DNA of 34,184 nucleotides from Aeromicrobium sp. Its GTDB lineage: Bacteria; Actinomycetota; Actinomycetes; Propionibacteriales; Nocardioidaceae. The stretch covers positions 1 through 34,184 of the forward strand of contig SSHC01000034.1 in NCBI GenBank assembly GCA_008017265.1, read 5' to 3'. Positions 12,617-23,541 of the stretch are shown one piece after another. A program made the translations under genes and the position numbers. Under the pieces are notes generated by a model. That model searched no databases, was not told where the DNA came from, and saw nothing but the letters and a program-made list of their open reading frames with translations. The stretch's first letter is position 1. Each line of letters begins with the position of its first letter.

Positions 12617-13921
12617 GTGTTTCTTGATCCAGTTTCACGTCCCGAAACGATCTTCACGTACGGCGCGCCAGCGCTCAAGTTCGGAACCGGCGCACGATTC
12701 GAAATAGTCGCCGATATTGCGAAGTACTCGCCGCGACGTGTGCTGTTCGTGACCGACAAGAATCTCATGTCATCAGGACACATCGAAGAAATCGTCGACA
12801 GTCTGGCTGCAGCTGGCTCGCAGGTCGTGATTTTTGACGACGTGAGAATTGAGCCGACGGATGTGAGCGTCCAAGCGGCTGTCGACTTCGCTCGCTCCTC
12901 AGGGCCGTTCGACGTTGTGATTGCAGTTGGTGGCGGTTCGGTTATCGACACGGCCAAAGCTATGAATCTGATGGTGACGAACCCGGGCGAACTCATGGAA
13001 TATGTGAACGCTCCCATCGGGGACGGACGGCCGCCAGCGAACCACCTGCTGCCACTCGTTGCCGTACCAACAACGACGGGAACCGGCAGCGAAAGCACGA
13101 CAATCTGCGTTTTGGACATCACCGAACAACGTGTCAAGACGGGGATCTCGCACGCCATGTTGCGTCCAACTGTGGCAGTCGTGGACCCAACACTCACAGT
13201 CACTCAACCGGCGCTTGTCACGGCAGCCTCTGGGCTTGATGTGCTGTGTCACGCGCTCGAAAGTTATACGGCCCGCGGATACACAAGTTATGAAGCAAAG
13301 ACGCCTCAACAGCGAGTTCCCTATTGTGGCTCGAATCCCATTTCCGACCAATGGTCCGAGCAGGCGCTTTCGCTGTTGTCGGGAGCATTTCGAGCCGCCG
13401 TCAGCGATGGCAGCAATGTTCAAGCACGTGAACAGATGGCGTTAGCCGCGACATTCGCCGGTCTGGGTTTTGGAAACGCGGGAGTGCACATCCCCCATGC
13501 GAACGCCTACCCCATCGCCAGTCAAGTGGGTGACTATTGGCCGCGGGACTATCCGGCCCGAACTGAGGCACACGCACACGGGCTGGTGCCACACGGAATG
13601 GCAGTTTCACAAACGGCGCCGGCGGCGTTTCGATTTACCTTTGAGGCTTCACCTGAACGGCATATCAGGGCAGCCCAGTTACTCGTGCCCAACGCACAAA
13701 TGCCAGACGATCCGGCCGAGTTTTTGCCACAAGTTCTGACGCAGATTATGCGCGACGTGGGTATGCCATCGGGCCTCGCAGAGTTGGGCTTTACGGCTGA
13801 TGACATCCCAGAACTGACGGAGGGTACTCTCAAACAACAGCGTCTTTTGTCGACAGCGCCACGAATTGTGCGTGACGAAGACGTCGAAACGATTTTGAGC
13901 GAATCAATCGAATTGTGGTGA
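12617..13921 (+). CDS. Hydroxyacid-oxoacid transhydrogenase (ADHFE1-like, iron-containing alcohol dehydrogenase superfamily)
   Basis: GGGSVIDTAKAMNL; PTTTGTGSESTT; GLDVLCHALESYT; QRVPYCGSNPISDQWSEQAL; FAGLGFGNAGVHIPHANAYPI; GLVPHGMAVSQTAPAAFRFT. Metal-ligand Asp/His positions appear intact. RBS AAAGGAAAA, GTG start. Confidence 0.85.
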   Translation: MFLDPVSRPETIFTYGAPALKFGTGARFEIVADIAKYSPRRVLFVTDKNLMSSGHIEEIVDSLAAAGSQVVIFDDVRIEPTDVSVQAAVDFARSSGPFDVVIAVGGGSVIDTAKAMNLMVTNPGELMEYVNAPIGDGRPPANHLLPLVAVPTTTGTGSESTTICVLDITEQRVKTGISHAMLRPTVAVVDPTLTVTQPALVTAASGLDVLCHALESYTARGYTSYEAKTPQQRVPYCGSNPISDQWSEQALSLLSGAFRAAVSDGSNVQAREQMALAATFAGLGFGNAGVHIPHANAYPIASQVGDYWPRDYPARTEAHAHGLVPHGMAVSQTAPAAFRFTFEASPERHIRAAQLLVPNAQMPDDPAEFLPQVLTQIMRDVGMPSGLAELGFTADDIPELTEGTLKQQRLLSTAPRIVRDEDVETILSESIELW

Positions 13922-16764
13922 ATATGAGCGATCCGAATGGAGATGTCGTAGCGGCGCTCAAAAATAACGGCGTGCGCGATGTCGATAATTCGAGTCTCAC
14001 TCGCGCGCTCTATAGTTCCGATGCATCTCTCTACCGCGTCGTCCCCGAGGTCGTGGTCAGGCCACGCGATATCGATGAAGTTCATGCCGTTGTTGCGGCC
14101 TGTGCCGAGACCCAGACCCCGTTGACGGCGCGTGGCGCTGGCACGTCCATCGCCGGAAACGCTATCGGTACGGGGGTCGTTCTCGACTTCTCCAAACATC
14201 TCAACAAGGTCATTGCCATCGATGAGACAACGGCAACCGCCCAAGTTGAACCGGGTGTCGTTCACGCTAAATTGCAGGTCGCCGCAGCGCCGGCCGGTTT
14301 GCGATATGGTCCGGACCCGTCGACGCACACGCGGTGCACGGTCGGCGGGATGATTGCGAACAATGCTTGCGGAAATCGTGCGCTCGGTTATGGCCGAAGC
14401 GCCGACAACATTGCCGCACTCGATCTGCTCACGATTAGTGGGGAACGCCTTCAAGTGGGCCGCGATGTCACGGTGGATTCGGCACGACTTGAGGACTTGC
14501 GGAGCCTCGTGGGTTCGAACTTGGCAACCATTCGCACGGAGTTTGGCCGTTTCGGCCGTCAGGTTTCGGGATACAGCCTGGAGCACCTGTTGCCGGAACG
14601 CAATTTTGATGTGGCTTCGTTCATGGCGGGCACCGAAGGCACACTCGCGGTGATGTTGGGTGCCACGGTCGATCTCGTGCAGGATCCGGCTTTCCGTCAT
14701 CTTGTGGTGTTGGGCTATCCCACCATGATCGACGCAGCCGATCACGTGCCTTTGCTTTTGCCGTTTGGGCCTGTTGCTTGTGAAGGGCTTGGGATTCGCA
14801 TTGTCGATGTCTACCGCGCGAAACACGGTCGTGCGGCCGTTCCGGAGCTCCCAAGTGGTGGCGGCTTTCTTTATGTTGAACTAGCCGGTGAAGACCCGGC
14901 CGAGTTGCAAGCGCAAGCCGAAAGCGTGGTCAAGGCCAGTGGGGCATTGGGTGCCGTCCACGTCACTGACCCGATCGTGCAGGCCGTGTTGTGGCGTGTG
15001 CGAGAAGAAGGTGCCGGTCTTGCGAGTCGGGCCCTCGACAAGCCTGCCCTTGCTGGCTGGGAAGACGCGGCCGTCCCTCCCGAGAACTTGGGTGCTTATT
15101 TGCGCGAGTTTGTCGCGCTCTTGGACCAGCATGGTGTTGACGGTGAGCCGTTTGGCCACTTTGGCGACGGGTGCGTGCATGTTCGCATTACTTTCGAGCT
15201 CGACGAGCCGGGCGGTTCAGATAGGTTCCGCGCGTTCCTTACCGATGCCGCAATTTTGGCAGCCCGTCATGGTGGGTCGTTCTCGGGTGAGCATGGCGAC
15301 GGCCGAGCCCGGTCTGAACTGTTGGGCCATATGTATTCAGCCGACGCGATGGACATCTTTTCGGCCGTCAAGAGCGTCTTTGATCCTCAGAATTTGCTTA
15401 ATCCGGGCGTGCTGGTCGCACCGCGGCCACTCGATGCAGATTTACGTTCTCAAGGAGCGCATTGGGGAGAGGGGCTGGCGTCGATCCGTGAGGGGCTCAC
15501 GCTCGTCGGTGACAACGGCAATTTCGGTGCGGCAGTTCATCGCTGCACGGGGGTCGGCAAGTGCCTCGCTGCGCCCGGTGTCGGAGTCATGTGCCCCTCG
15601 TTTCAAGCGACGAGGAACGAGAAAGATTCGACCCGCGGGCGGTCCCGTGTACTGCAAGAAATGGTCGACGGTCGCCTCATCGACAAGGGTTGGCGCAGTC
15701 CAGAAGTACATGAAGCGTTAGATCTGTGTCTTTCCTGCAAAGGGTGTTTGAGTGACTGTCCGACTGGAATTGACATGGCCAGTTACAAGTCCGAAGTCTT
15801 GCACCAGACCTATCGTGGTCGGTTCAGGCCGCGCAGCCACTATATACTCGGCCGACTGCCCATGTGGGCGAAACTCACCGTGGGATCGCGGCTTTCCTGG
15901 CTAGCAAACCTATCCCTCAAAGTCCCTGGGATTGCCCATCTAGCGCGTTGGGTCGCCGGTGTTGATCAGCGGCGTAGTTTGCCGCAATTTGCCACGAAGC
16001 GATTTACCGCAAGCGCACCTCATGACAGCGCAGTGTCCGGGAAGCCCGTCGTGATTTGGGCCGATACGTTTACTGAGTACTTCTCGACCAAAGCTGGCAT
16101 AGCCGCGCTCAGAGTTTTGGCAAGTGCTGGTTATGACGTTGAGGTGCTGAACCGGCCGCAATGCTGCGGTCTGACGTGGATTTCAACAGGGCAACTCGAT
16201 ACCGCCAGAGAGATGGTTCAGGCGGCTGTTGAACAGTTGCATCCGTTCGTAGAGAAACAGATACCGGTATTGGGATTGGAGCCGTCTTGCCTTGCCGTCT
16301 TGCGCCACGATGCGTTGGACTTGATTGACGATCCGATGGCAGTTCAGGTTGCTGCGGGGGTCTTCACTTTGGCTGAATTATTGGCAGCCGATGAAGATTG
16401 GCAGGCTCCAAATCTGGCTGACGCCACGATCATTGTGCAGCCGCATTGTCACCAGAACGCCGTGATCGGATTCGATGCCGACATGGAACTTTTACGAGCG
16501 ACAGGCGCAAAGGTTCAGCGACTCGGAGGCTGCTGTGGTTTGGCCGGCAACTTTGGTGTTGAAAAGGGGCATTACGAGGTTTCGGTTGATGTGGCGGGAC
16601 TCCAACTGTTGCCGGCGATTGAAGCCGCCGAGCCGGGCACGATCGTGCTCGCGGATGGGTTTAGTTGCCGTACGCAACTCGACGATCTCGCTGGCGTTCA
16701 AGCGCTGCACTTATCAGAATTACTGGCGAAATCTGCGACCAACACGAGAGTGTCGGCGGATTGA
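13918..16764 (+). CDS. FAD-binding and 4Fe-4S/CCG-domain oxidoreductase, D-2-hydroxyglutarate dehydrogenase (YdiJ)-like
   Basis: N-terminal FAD-binding PCMH motifs (RGAGTSIAGNAIGTGVVLDFS, GGMIANNACGNRALGYG). FAD-oxidase C-terminal motif GHFGDGCVHVRI and GEHGDGRARSELL. Cys cluster CLSCKGCLSDCPTGID. CCG motifs PQCCGLT and GGCCGLAGNFG. GTG at 13918 or ATG at 13924; overlaps the upstream stop. Confidence 0.85.
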   Translation: MNMSDPNGDVVAALKNNGVRDVDNSSLTRALYSSDASLYRVVPEVVVRPRDIDEVHAVVAACAETQTPLTARGAGTSIAGNAIGTGVVLDFSKHLNKVIAIDETTATAQVEPGVVHAKLQVAAAPAGLRYGPDPSTHTRCTVGGMIANNACGNRALGYGRSADNIAALDLLTISGERLQVGRDVTVDSARLEDLRSLVGSNLATIRTEFGRFGRQVSGYSLEHLLPERNFDVASFMAGTEGTLAVMLGATVDLVQDPAFRHLVVLGYPTMIDAADHVPLLLPFGPVACEGLGIRIVDVYRAKHGRAAVPELPSGGGFLYVELAGEDPAELQAQAESVVKASGALGAVHVTDPIVQAVLWRVREEGAGLASRALDKPALAGWEDAAVPPENLGAYLREFVALLDQHGVDGEPFGHFGDGCVHVRITFELDEPGGSDRFRAFLTDAAILAARHGGSFSGEHGDGRARSELLGHMYSADAMDIFSAVKSVFDPQNLLNPGVLVAPRPLDADLRSQGAHWGEGLASIREGLTLVGDNGNFGAAVHRCTGVGKCLAAPGVGVMCPSFQATRNEKDSTRGRSRVLQEMVDGRLIDKGWRSPEVHEALDLCLSCKGCLSDCPTGIDMASYKSEVLHQTYRGRFRPRSHYILGRLPMWAKLTVGSRLSWLANLSLKVPGIAHLARWVAGVDQRRSLPQFATKRFTASAPHDSAVSGKPVVIWADTFTEYFSTKAGIAALRVLASAGYDVEVLNRPQCCGLTWISTGQLDTAREMVQAAVEQLHPFVEKQIPVLGLEPSCLAVLRHDALDLIDDPMAVQVAAGVFTLAELLAADEDWQAPNLADATIIVQPHCHQNAVIGFDADMELLRATGAKVQRLGGCCGLAGNFGVEKGHYEVSVDVAGLQLLPAIEAAEPGTIVLADGFSCRTQLDDLAGVQALHLSELLAKSATNTRVSAD

Positions 16765-16775
16765 GTGGGCCGATT

Positions 16776-16804
16776 TTGCGCAGCGGTAGGTCCTCCGGTA
16801 TTGT
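16776..16804 (+). promoter_or_regulatory. Putative str operon promoter
   Basis: TTGCGC (16776-16781), 17-nt spacer, TATTGT (16799-16804). Confidence 0.4.
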
Positions 16805-16905
16805 TGGATGCTGTGCCTGTCACGCAGGCGTAGGCGACCGTTGTCCGGCATGAAGATCGGCCGGTTCGCCCCCGGCAACATTTATCAGCAGAAAGAAGTT
16901 GTGTA

Positions 16906-17280
16906 GTGCCCACAATCAACCAGTTGGTTCGTAAGGGACGCCAGTCGAAGGTGTCCAAGACGAACACGCCAGCGCTTAAGGGTTCGCCCCAACGTCGTGG
17001 CGTGTGCACCCGCGTGTACACCACGACCCCAAAGAAGCCGAACTCCGCGTTGCGCAAGGTTGCTCGTGTCCGGCTTTCGAGCGGCGTCGAGGTCACGGCC
17101 TACATTCCGGGTGAAGGTCACAACCTGCAAGAGCACTCCATCGTGTTGGTACGCGGTGGTCGTGTAAAGGACTTGCCAGGTGTTCGTTACAAGATCATTC
17201 GTGGCTCCTTGGACACTCAGGGTGTTAAGGGCCGCAAGCAGGCTCGCAGCCGCTACGGCGCGAAGAAGGAGAAGAGCTGA
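16906..17280 (+). CDS. rpsL: 30S ribosomal protein S12
   Basis: GTG start, [15 protein letters not shown]...[19 protein letters not shown]. Confidence 0.97.
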   Translation: MPTINQLVRKGRQSKVSKTNTPALKGSPQRRGVCTRVYTTTPKKPNSALRKVARVRLSSGVEVTAYIPGEGHNLQEHSIVLVRGGRVKDLPGVRYKIIRGSLDTQGVKGRKQARSRYGAKKEKS

Positions 17281-17750
17281 TGCCTCGTAAGGGTCCCGCT
17301 CCAAAGCGTCCTATCGAGGCCGATCCGGTCTACGGTAGCCAACTGGTCACCCAGTTGATTAATAAAGTCCTCGTTGATGGCAAGAAGCAGGTTGCTCAGA
17401 ACATCGTCTACACGGCGCTCGAAGGCACTCGCGAAAAGACTGGCACCGATCCAGTCATCACCTTGAAGCGTGCACTTGACAACGTCAAGCCTGCCCTTGA
17501 GGTGAAGAGCCGTCGTGTCGGTGGCGCAACCTACCAAGTTCCGGTAGACGTACGCCCCAACCGCCAGACCACTCTCGCGTTGCGTTGGTTGGTCAAGTAC
17601 AGCGGCGACCGTCGTGAACGCACCATGGCTGAGCGTTTGAAGAACGAACTGCTCGATGCGAGCAACGGTTTGGGCGCCAGCGTTAAGAAGCGCGAAGACA
17701 CCCACAAGATGGCCGAAGCCAACAAGGCCTTCGCCCACTACCGCTGGTAA
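17280..17750 (+). CDS. rpsG: 30S ribosomal protein S7
   Basis: [36 protein letters not shown]. 1-nt overlap (TGATG) with rpsL. Confidence 0.97.
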   Translation: MPRKGPAPKRPIEADPVYGSQLVTQLINKVLVDGKKQVAQNIVYTALEGTREKTGTDPVITLKRALDNVKPALEVKSRRVGGATYQVPVDVRPNRQTTLALRWLVKYSGDRRERTMAERLKNELLDASNGLGASVKKREDTHKMAEANKAFAHYRW

Positions 17751-17832
17751 ATCAATCCTTCTAGCAATCCTTCTGGCTGGCCCCGTGAGAACCACGGGGG
17801 CTGGCCCGGAATCCTCGAAAGCGTGAAGCCCC

Positions 17833-19944
17833 ATGGCAACTGAGATCACAACCGACTTGAAGCGCGTGCGCAATATCGGCATCATGGCCCACATCGATGC
17901 CGGTAAGACCACCACCACTGAGCGCATCCTGTTCTACACCGGCATCAACTACAAGATCGGTGATACCCATGAGGGCTCGGCCACCATGGACTGGATGGAG
18001 CAAGAGCAAGAGCGTGGCATCACGATCACCTCGGCCGCTACCACCTGCTGGTGGAAGAGTCACCAAATCAACATCATCGATACCCCCGGTCACGTTGACT
18101 TCACAGTTGAGGTTGAGCGTTCGCTGCGCGTACTCGACGGCGCTGTCGCTGTTTTTGATGGTGTCGCTGGCGTAGAGCCACAGTCTGAAACCGTGTGGCG
18201 TCAAGCCGACAAGTACGGCGTTCCGCGCATGTGCTTCGTCAACAAGCTCGACCGCACGGGCGCATCGTTCGATTTCTGTGTTACGACCATCCGTGAACGC
18301 CTCGGCGCGACGGCACTCGTCATGCAGTTGCCAATCGGCGCTGAAGGCGACTTCATTGGTGTTGTTGACTTGGTCGAAATGAAAGCCAAGGTCTGGCGCG
18401 GCGAGACCGCAGTCGGTGAAGACTACGAAGTTGAAGACATCCCAGCTGACATGGCCGATGCGGCTGAAGAAGCTCGGGAAGCACTCCTTGAGACGCTTTC
18501 CGATGTCGATGACGAGATTGCAGAGCTTTACCTTGAGGGTGAAGAGATCAGCATTGAGCAACTCAAAGCGGGCATTCGTCGCGCAACGCTTGCCGCGGTT
18601 CTCAATCCCGTTTTCTGTGGCACGGCGTTCAAGAACAAGGGTGTCCAGCCGCTACTCGACGCAGTCGTCGACTACCTTCCTTCGCCGCTCGACATCGACG
18701 CGATCAAGGGTACGAAGGAAAACGATGAATCCGTTGAGTTGACTCGCGAACCTTCTGACTCCGAACCTTTCGCTGGTCTTGCTTTCAAGATCGCCGCGGA
18801 TCCGCACTTGGGCAAGTTGACCTTCGTGCGCGTCTACTCCGGTCGTCTCGACGCTGGCACTCAGGTGCTCAACGTCACCAAGGGTCGCAAGGAACGCATC
18901 GGCAAGATCTACCAGATGCACGCCAACAAGCGTGAAGAAATCTCCTCGGTAGGCGCCGGCCAGATCGTTGCCGTCATGGGCCTCAAAGACACCACGACTG
19001 GTGAAACGCTCGCGGATCCCGCGAACCCGATCGTGCTTGAATCTATGACTTTCCCGGACCCGGTTATCCAGGTTGCCATTGAGCCCAAGACCAAGGGCGA
19101 CCAAGAGAAGTTGGGAGTCGCTATTCAGCGTCTCGCTGAAGAAGACCCAACCTTCCAGGTTCACACCGACGAAGAAACCGGCCAGACCATCATCGCTGGT
19201 ATGGGCGAATTGCACCTTGACGTTCTCGTCGACCGCATGCGTCGTGAGTTCCGCGTCGAAGCCAACGTGGGCAAGCCGCAGGTTGCTTACCGCGAGACCA
19301 TCAAGAAGAAGGTCGAACACCACAGCTACACCCACAAGAAGCAGACTGGTGGTTCCGGCCAGTTCGCAAAGGTCATCATTGGTATCGAGCCAACCGGCCC
19401 GATCGTTGGTGGCGAGGGCGGCTACGAGTTCGCCAACGAAGTCACAGGTGGCCGCGTTCCACGCGAATACATCCCATCGGTCGACGCCGGTGCCCAGAAC
19501 GCGATGCAAGTCGGTGTTCTCGCGGGTTACCCCATGGTCGACATCAAGGTCACTTTGGAAGACGGCGCATACCACGACGTCGACTCCTCAGAAATGGCCT
19601 TCAAAATCGCCGGAACGATGGCGTTCAAGGAAGCTGCGCGTAAGGCCGATCCGGTCTTGCTCGAGCCGATGTTCGCCGTCGAAGTCACCACCCCAGAGGA
19701 TTACATGGGTGACGTGATCGGCGACCTCAACTCTCGCCGTGGACAAGTTCAGTCCATGGACGAAGGCTACGGCGGCGCTAAGTTGATCAAGGCGCTTGTT
19801 CCGTTGTCAGAGATGTTCGGGTATGTTGGCGATCTCCGGTCGAAGACCTCGGGTCGTGCTTCTTACTCGATGCAGTTCGATTCCTACGCCGAGGTTCCAC
19901 GGAACGTCGCGGAAGAGATCATCAAGAAGGTACGCGGCGAGTAA
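17833..19944 (+). CDS. fusA: Elongation factor G
   Basis: [37 protein letters not shown]...; 703 aa. Confidence 0.98.
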   Translation: MATEITTDLKRVRNIGIMAHIDAGKTTTTERILFYTGINYKIGDTHEGSATMDWMEQEQERGITITSAATTCWWKSHQINIIDTPGHVDFTVEVERSLRVLDGAVAVFDGVAGVEPQSETVWRQADKYGVPRMCFVNKLDRTGASFDFCVTTIRERLGATALVMQLPIGAEGDFIGVVDLVEMKAKVWRGETAVGEDYEVEDIPADMADAAEEAREALLETLSDVDDEIAELYLEGEEISIEQLKAGIRRATLAAVLNPVFCGTAFKNKGVQPLLDAVVDYLPSPLDIDAIKGTKENDESVELTREPSDSEPFAGLAFKIAADPHLGKLTFVRVYSGRLDAGTQVLNVTKGRKERIGKIYQMHANKREEISSVGAGQIVAVMGLKDTTTGETLADPANPIVLESMTFPDPVIQVAIEPKTKGDQEKLGVAIQRLAEEDPTFQVHTDEETGQTIIAGMGELHLDVLVDRMRREFRVEANVGKPQVAYRETIKKKVEHHSYTHKKQTGGSGQFAKVIIGIEPTGPIVGGEGGYEFANEVTGGRVPREYIPSVDAGAQNAMQVGVLAGYPMVDIKVTLEDGAYHDVDSSEMAFKIAGTMAFKEAARKADPVLLEPMFAVEVTTPEDYMGDVIGDLNSRRGQVQSMDEGYGGAKLIKALVPLSEMFGYVGDLRSKTSGRASYSMQFDSYAEVPRNVAEEIIKKVRGE

Positions 19945-20033
19945 TCGCCAACACCTTCGTCATAAGATGACCTGAGGTTCTCATTCCGGAGCCACGGCGT
20001 CAAAAAGTAAACATCAAACCAGGAGGGCCCAAA

Positions 20034-21227
<1,194 letters not shown>

Positions 21228-21250
21228 TTTCCTAACGATCACTGATCATC

Positions 21251-21286
21251 AAGAACCCCGCCCTGCTTCGGCAAGGCGGGGTTCTT
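21251..21286 (+). terminator. Terminator after tuf
   Basis: AAGAACCCCGCC-C-TGC-TTCG-GCA-A-GGCGGGGTTCTT, a long stem with one internal mismatch. U-tract is weak. Confidence 0.8.
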
Positions 21287-21307
21287 GCTATTCGTGGGCG
21301 GTAGGCT

Positions 21308-22216
21308 GTGCCCGTGGGCCACGATCATGCGCATCCAACAGGTCATCGAGGGAAGCTGGCCACTGTTTTGGCGATGTCTCTTCTCGTGTTCGTATTGCAA
21401 CTAGTCGTTGGTCTGATTGCGGGAAGCCTCGCCCTGTTGTCGGATGCGGTCCATGTGTTGAGCGATTCGGCAGGTTTGCTGATGGCCCTCGTCGCGTCAA
21501 CGATCGCTCAAGCACCTAGTAGCGATCGGCGAACCTTCGGGCTACATCGCAGTGAAGTTCTTGCAGCTGGCGCAAACGGGTTAATGCTGCTGGGCATGTG
21601 TATCGGCATTGTGATATCTGCAGTTGGCCGCTTGGCAGATCCTCCGAGGATCGACGCACCTCTTGTGCTTGGCGCAGGGCTCGTTGGCCTTCTGGTCAAC
21701 ATAATCGGGCTTTTCTTGTTGCGATCAGGGGCCGAAGAGAACATCAACGTCAAGGGTGCGTATATGGAAGTGCTTGGCGATGCGCTTGGTTCCGTTGCTG
21801 TTCTTGTGTCCGCCTCAGCGATCTTGATTGGCGGTTGGAACATTCTCGATCCGATTGCCTCTCTGGTCATCGCCGCGCTGATATTGCCTCGTGCGTTGGC
21901 GTTGCTTCGCGAAGTGGTCGACGTGCTGCTTCAAGCCAGTCCACGAGGAATGGATATCGATGAACTTCGCCAGCACATTACTGGCGTTGATGGAGTCATG
22001 GATGTACACGACTTGCACGTCTGGACGCTCACCTCGCAGCTGCCAGTGATGAGTGCGCACGTTGTGGTTGGTCCTGAAGTTGTCACGATGAGTCACGCGC
22101 ACGAAATACTTGACCGACTTGATGAGTGCCTGAGCAACCACTTCGACATCCGTCATTCAACGTTTCAATTCGAACCCGCAGAACACGAAGAATCCGAGGC
22201 CAAAACGCACGGTTAG
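21308..22216 (+). CDS. Cation diffusion facilitator family transporter (CzcD/ZitB-like)
   Basis: His-rich N-terminus GHDHAH; SLALLSDAVHVLSDSAGLLMAL; GAYMEVLGDALGSVAVL; C-terminal VMDVHDLHVWTLT. Start could be GTG 21308 or GTG 21314. Confidence 0.88.
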   Translation: MPVGHDHAHPTGHRGKLATVLAMSLLVFVLQLVVGLIAGSLALLSDAVHVLSDSAGLLMALVASTIAQAPSSDRRTFGLHRSEVLAAGANGLMLLGMCIGIVISAVGRLADPPRIDAPLVLGAGLVGLLVNIIGLFLLRSGAEENINVKGAYMEVLGDALGSVAVLVSASAILIGGWNILDPIASLVIAALILPRALALLREVVDVLLQASPRGMDIDELRQHITGVDGVMDVHDLHVWTLTSQLPVMSAHVVVGPEVVTMSHAHEILDRLDECLSNHFDIRHSTFQFEPAEHEESEAKTHG

Positions 22217-22258
22217 GGGGCCGAATCTGCACGTGACTCGAGTCACCCCGGACCCGAT

Positions 22259-22288
22259 TTGCGTGTCGTGCAGAGTATCTGTCAGAAT
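22259..22288 (+). promoter_or_regulatory. Candidate promoter of the S10 operon
   Basis: TTGCGT (22259-22264), 18-nt spacer, CAGAAT (22283-22288), with dyad CTGTC-AGAATA-GACAG across the -10. Confidence 0.4.
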
Positions 22289-22300
22289 AGACAGGTTGCC

Positions 22301-22383
22301 CCGGCATGTTTGCGGTGGCGATTGCGGTTAGGAACTCACGCCTGACTTAACGCAAGCGCCGAACCCGAGAACATGTTGTCCGG
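22301..22383 (+). promoter_or_regulatory. Structured 5' leader element of the S10 operon
   Basis: Nested complementarity: CCGG/CCGG and CATGTT/AACATG outer helices, GGCG/CGCC and TTGCG..TTA..GG/CC..TAA..CGCAA inner helices. Confidence 0.4.
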
Positions 22384-22561
22384 CCAACCAGAGAGAACCA
22401 CACGGTTTCCTGGCGCCGGTCCAACCACCTAACTCGAGATGTGTGTGACTTTTGCGCGGATAGCGCGACACGCCCGACCTCGGGGTGCGTTTGGGAGCGA
22501 TGACTGTCTCCCAACCGGGGGCCAGTGAAGCGAAGACGAAACGTAAAGGACGAGCGAGAGC

Positions 22562-22870
22562 ATGGCGGGACAGAAAATCCGTATCCGGCTCAAGGCCTAC
22601 GACCACGAGGTCATTGATTCCTCGGCGAAGAAAATTGTCGAAACTGTGACCCGTACCGGTGCCAAAGTAGCAGGACCAGTTCCACTGCCGACGGAAAAGA
22701 ACGTGTTCTGCGTTATCCGTTCGCCGCACAAGTACAAGGACAGCCGCGAGCACTTCGAAATGCGCACGCACAAGCGGCTCATTGACATCATCGACCCCAA
22801 CCCGAAGACAGTCGATTCGCTTATGCGTCTCGACCTGCCGGCTGGTGTCGACATCGAGATCAAGCTCTGA
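22562..22870 (+). CDS. rpsJ: 30S ribosomal protein S10
   Basis: [46 protein letters not shown]. Confidence 0.97.
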   Translation: MAGQKIRIRLKAYDHEVIDSSAKKIVETVTRTGAKVAGPVPLPTEKNVFCVIRSPHKYKDSREHFEMRTHKRLIDIIDPNPKTVDSLMRLDLPAGVDIEIKL

Positions 22871-22886
22871 GGGGAGAACGCACATC

Positions 22887-23537
22887 ATGAGCAGCAAACT
22901 CACTGCACGCGGCCTCCTCGGTCGCAAACTCGGTATGACCCAAGTTTGGGATGCCGAAGGACGCGTTGTTCCGGTTACCGTTCTGGCAGCCGACACCAAC
23001 GTTGTTACCCAGATCCGCACCCGCGAGACGGACGGCTATAGCGCTGTCCAGCTCGGCTTCGGAGAAATCGACGGTCGAAAGGTGAACAAGCCAGCGGCTG
23101 GTCACTTCGACAAGGCAGGCGTAACGCCACGCCGTCACCTCGTCGAGATCCGCACCGAACAGGTTGCCGACTACACACTGGGTCAAGAAATCAGCCCTGA
23201 AATCTTCGCTGCTGGTGACAAGGTCGATGTGACCGCCACCAGCCGCGGTAAGGGATTCGCCGGCGTCATGAAGCGCCACGGTTTCGGCGGCGCACCTGCA
23301 TCGCACGGTGCACACCGTAATCACCGCAAGCCAGGCTCGATCGGTGGCTGTGCCACGCCAGGTCGTGTTTTCAAGGGCTTGCGCATGGCGGGCCACATGG
23401 GTACCGACACCGTAACCACACAGAACCTCACGGTTCACGCCGTTGACACCGACAAGGGTGTCATCCTCGTCAAGGGCGCCGTACCTGGCGCCAAGGGCGC
23501 ACTCGTCGTGATCCGTAACGCAGCGAAGGGAGCATGA
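22887..23537 (+). CDS. rplC: 50S ribosomal protein L3
   Basis: ATG at 22887 gives [25 protein letters not shown]. The track start at 22782 is an upstream extension into rpsJ. Confidence 0.96.
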   Translation: MSSKLTARGLLGRKLGMTQVWDAEGRVVPVTVLAADTNVVTQIRTRETDGYSAVQLGFGEIDGRKVNKPAAGHFDKAGVTPRRHLVEIRTEQVADYTLGQEISPEIFAAGDKVDVTATSRGKGFAGVMKRHGFGGAPASHGAHRNHRKPGSIGGCATPGRVFKGLRMAGHMGTDTVTTQNLTVHAVDTDKGVILVKGAVPGAKGALVVIRNAAKGA

Positions 23538-23541
23538 CGTC

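Noticed and set aside
13549-14826. 425-aa minus-strand ORF opposite HOT/D2HGDH-like genes
   Set aside because: No domain signature and fully antisense to two well-supported enzymes.
16906-17280. Possible streptomycin-resistance changes in RpsL
   Set aside because: The [13 protein letters not shown] and [13 protein letters not shown] motifs retain the usual lysines.
22782-22886. Upstream extension of the rplC ORF
   Set aside because: Overlaps rpsJ out of frame. L3 start at 22887 is supported by its conserved N-terminus.
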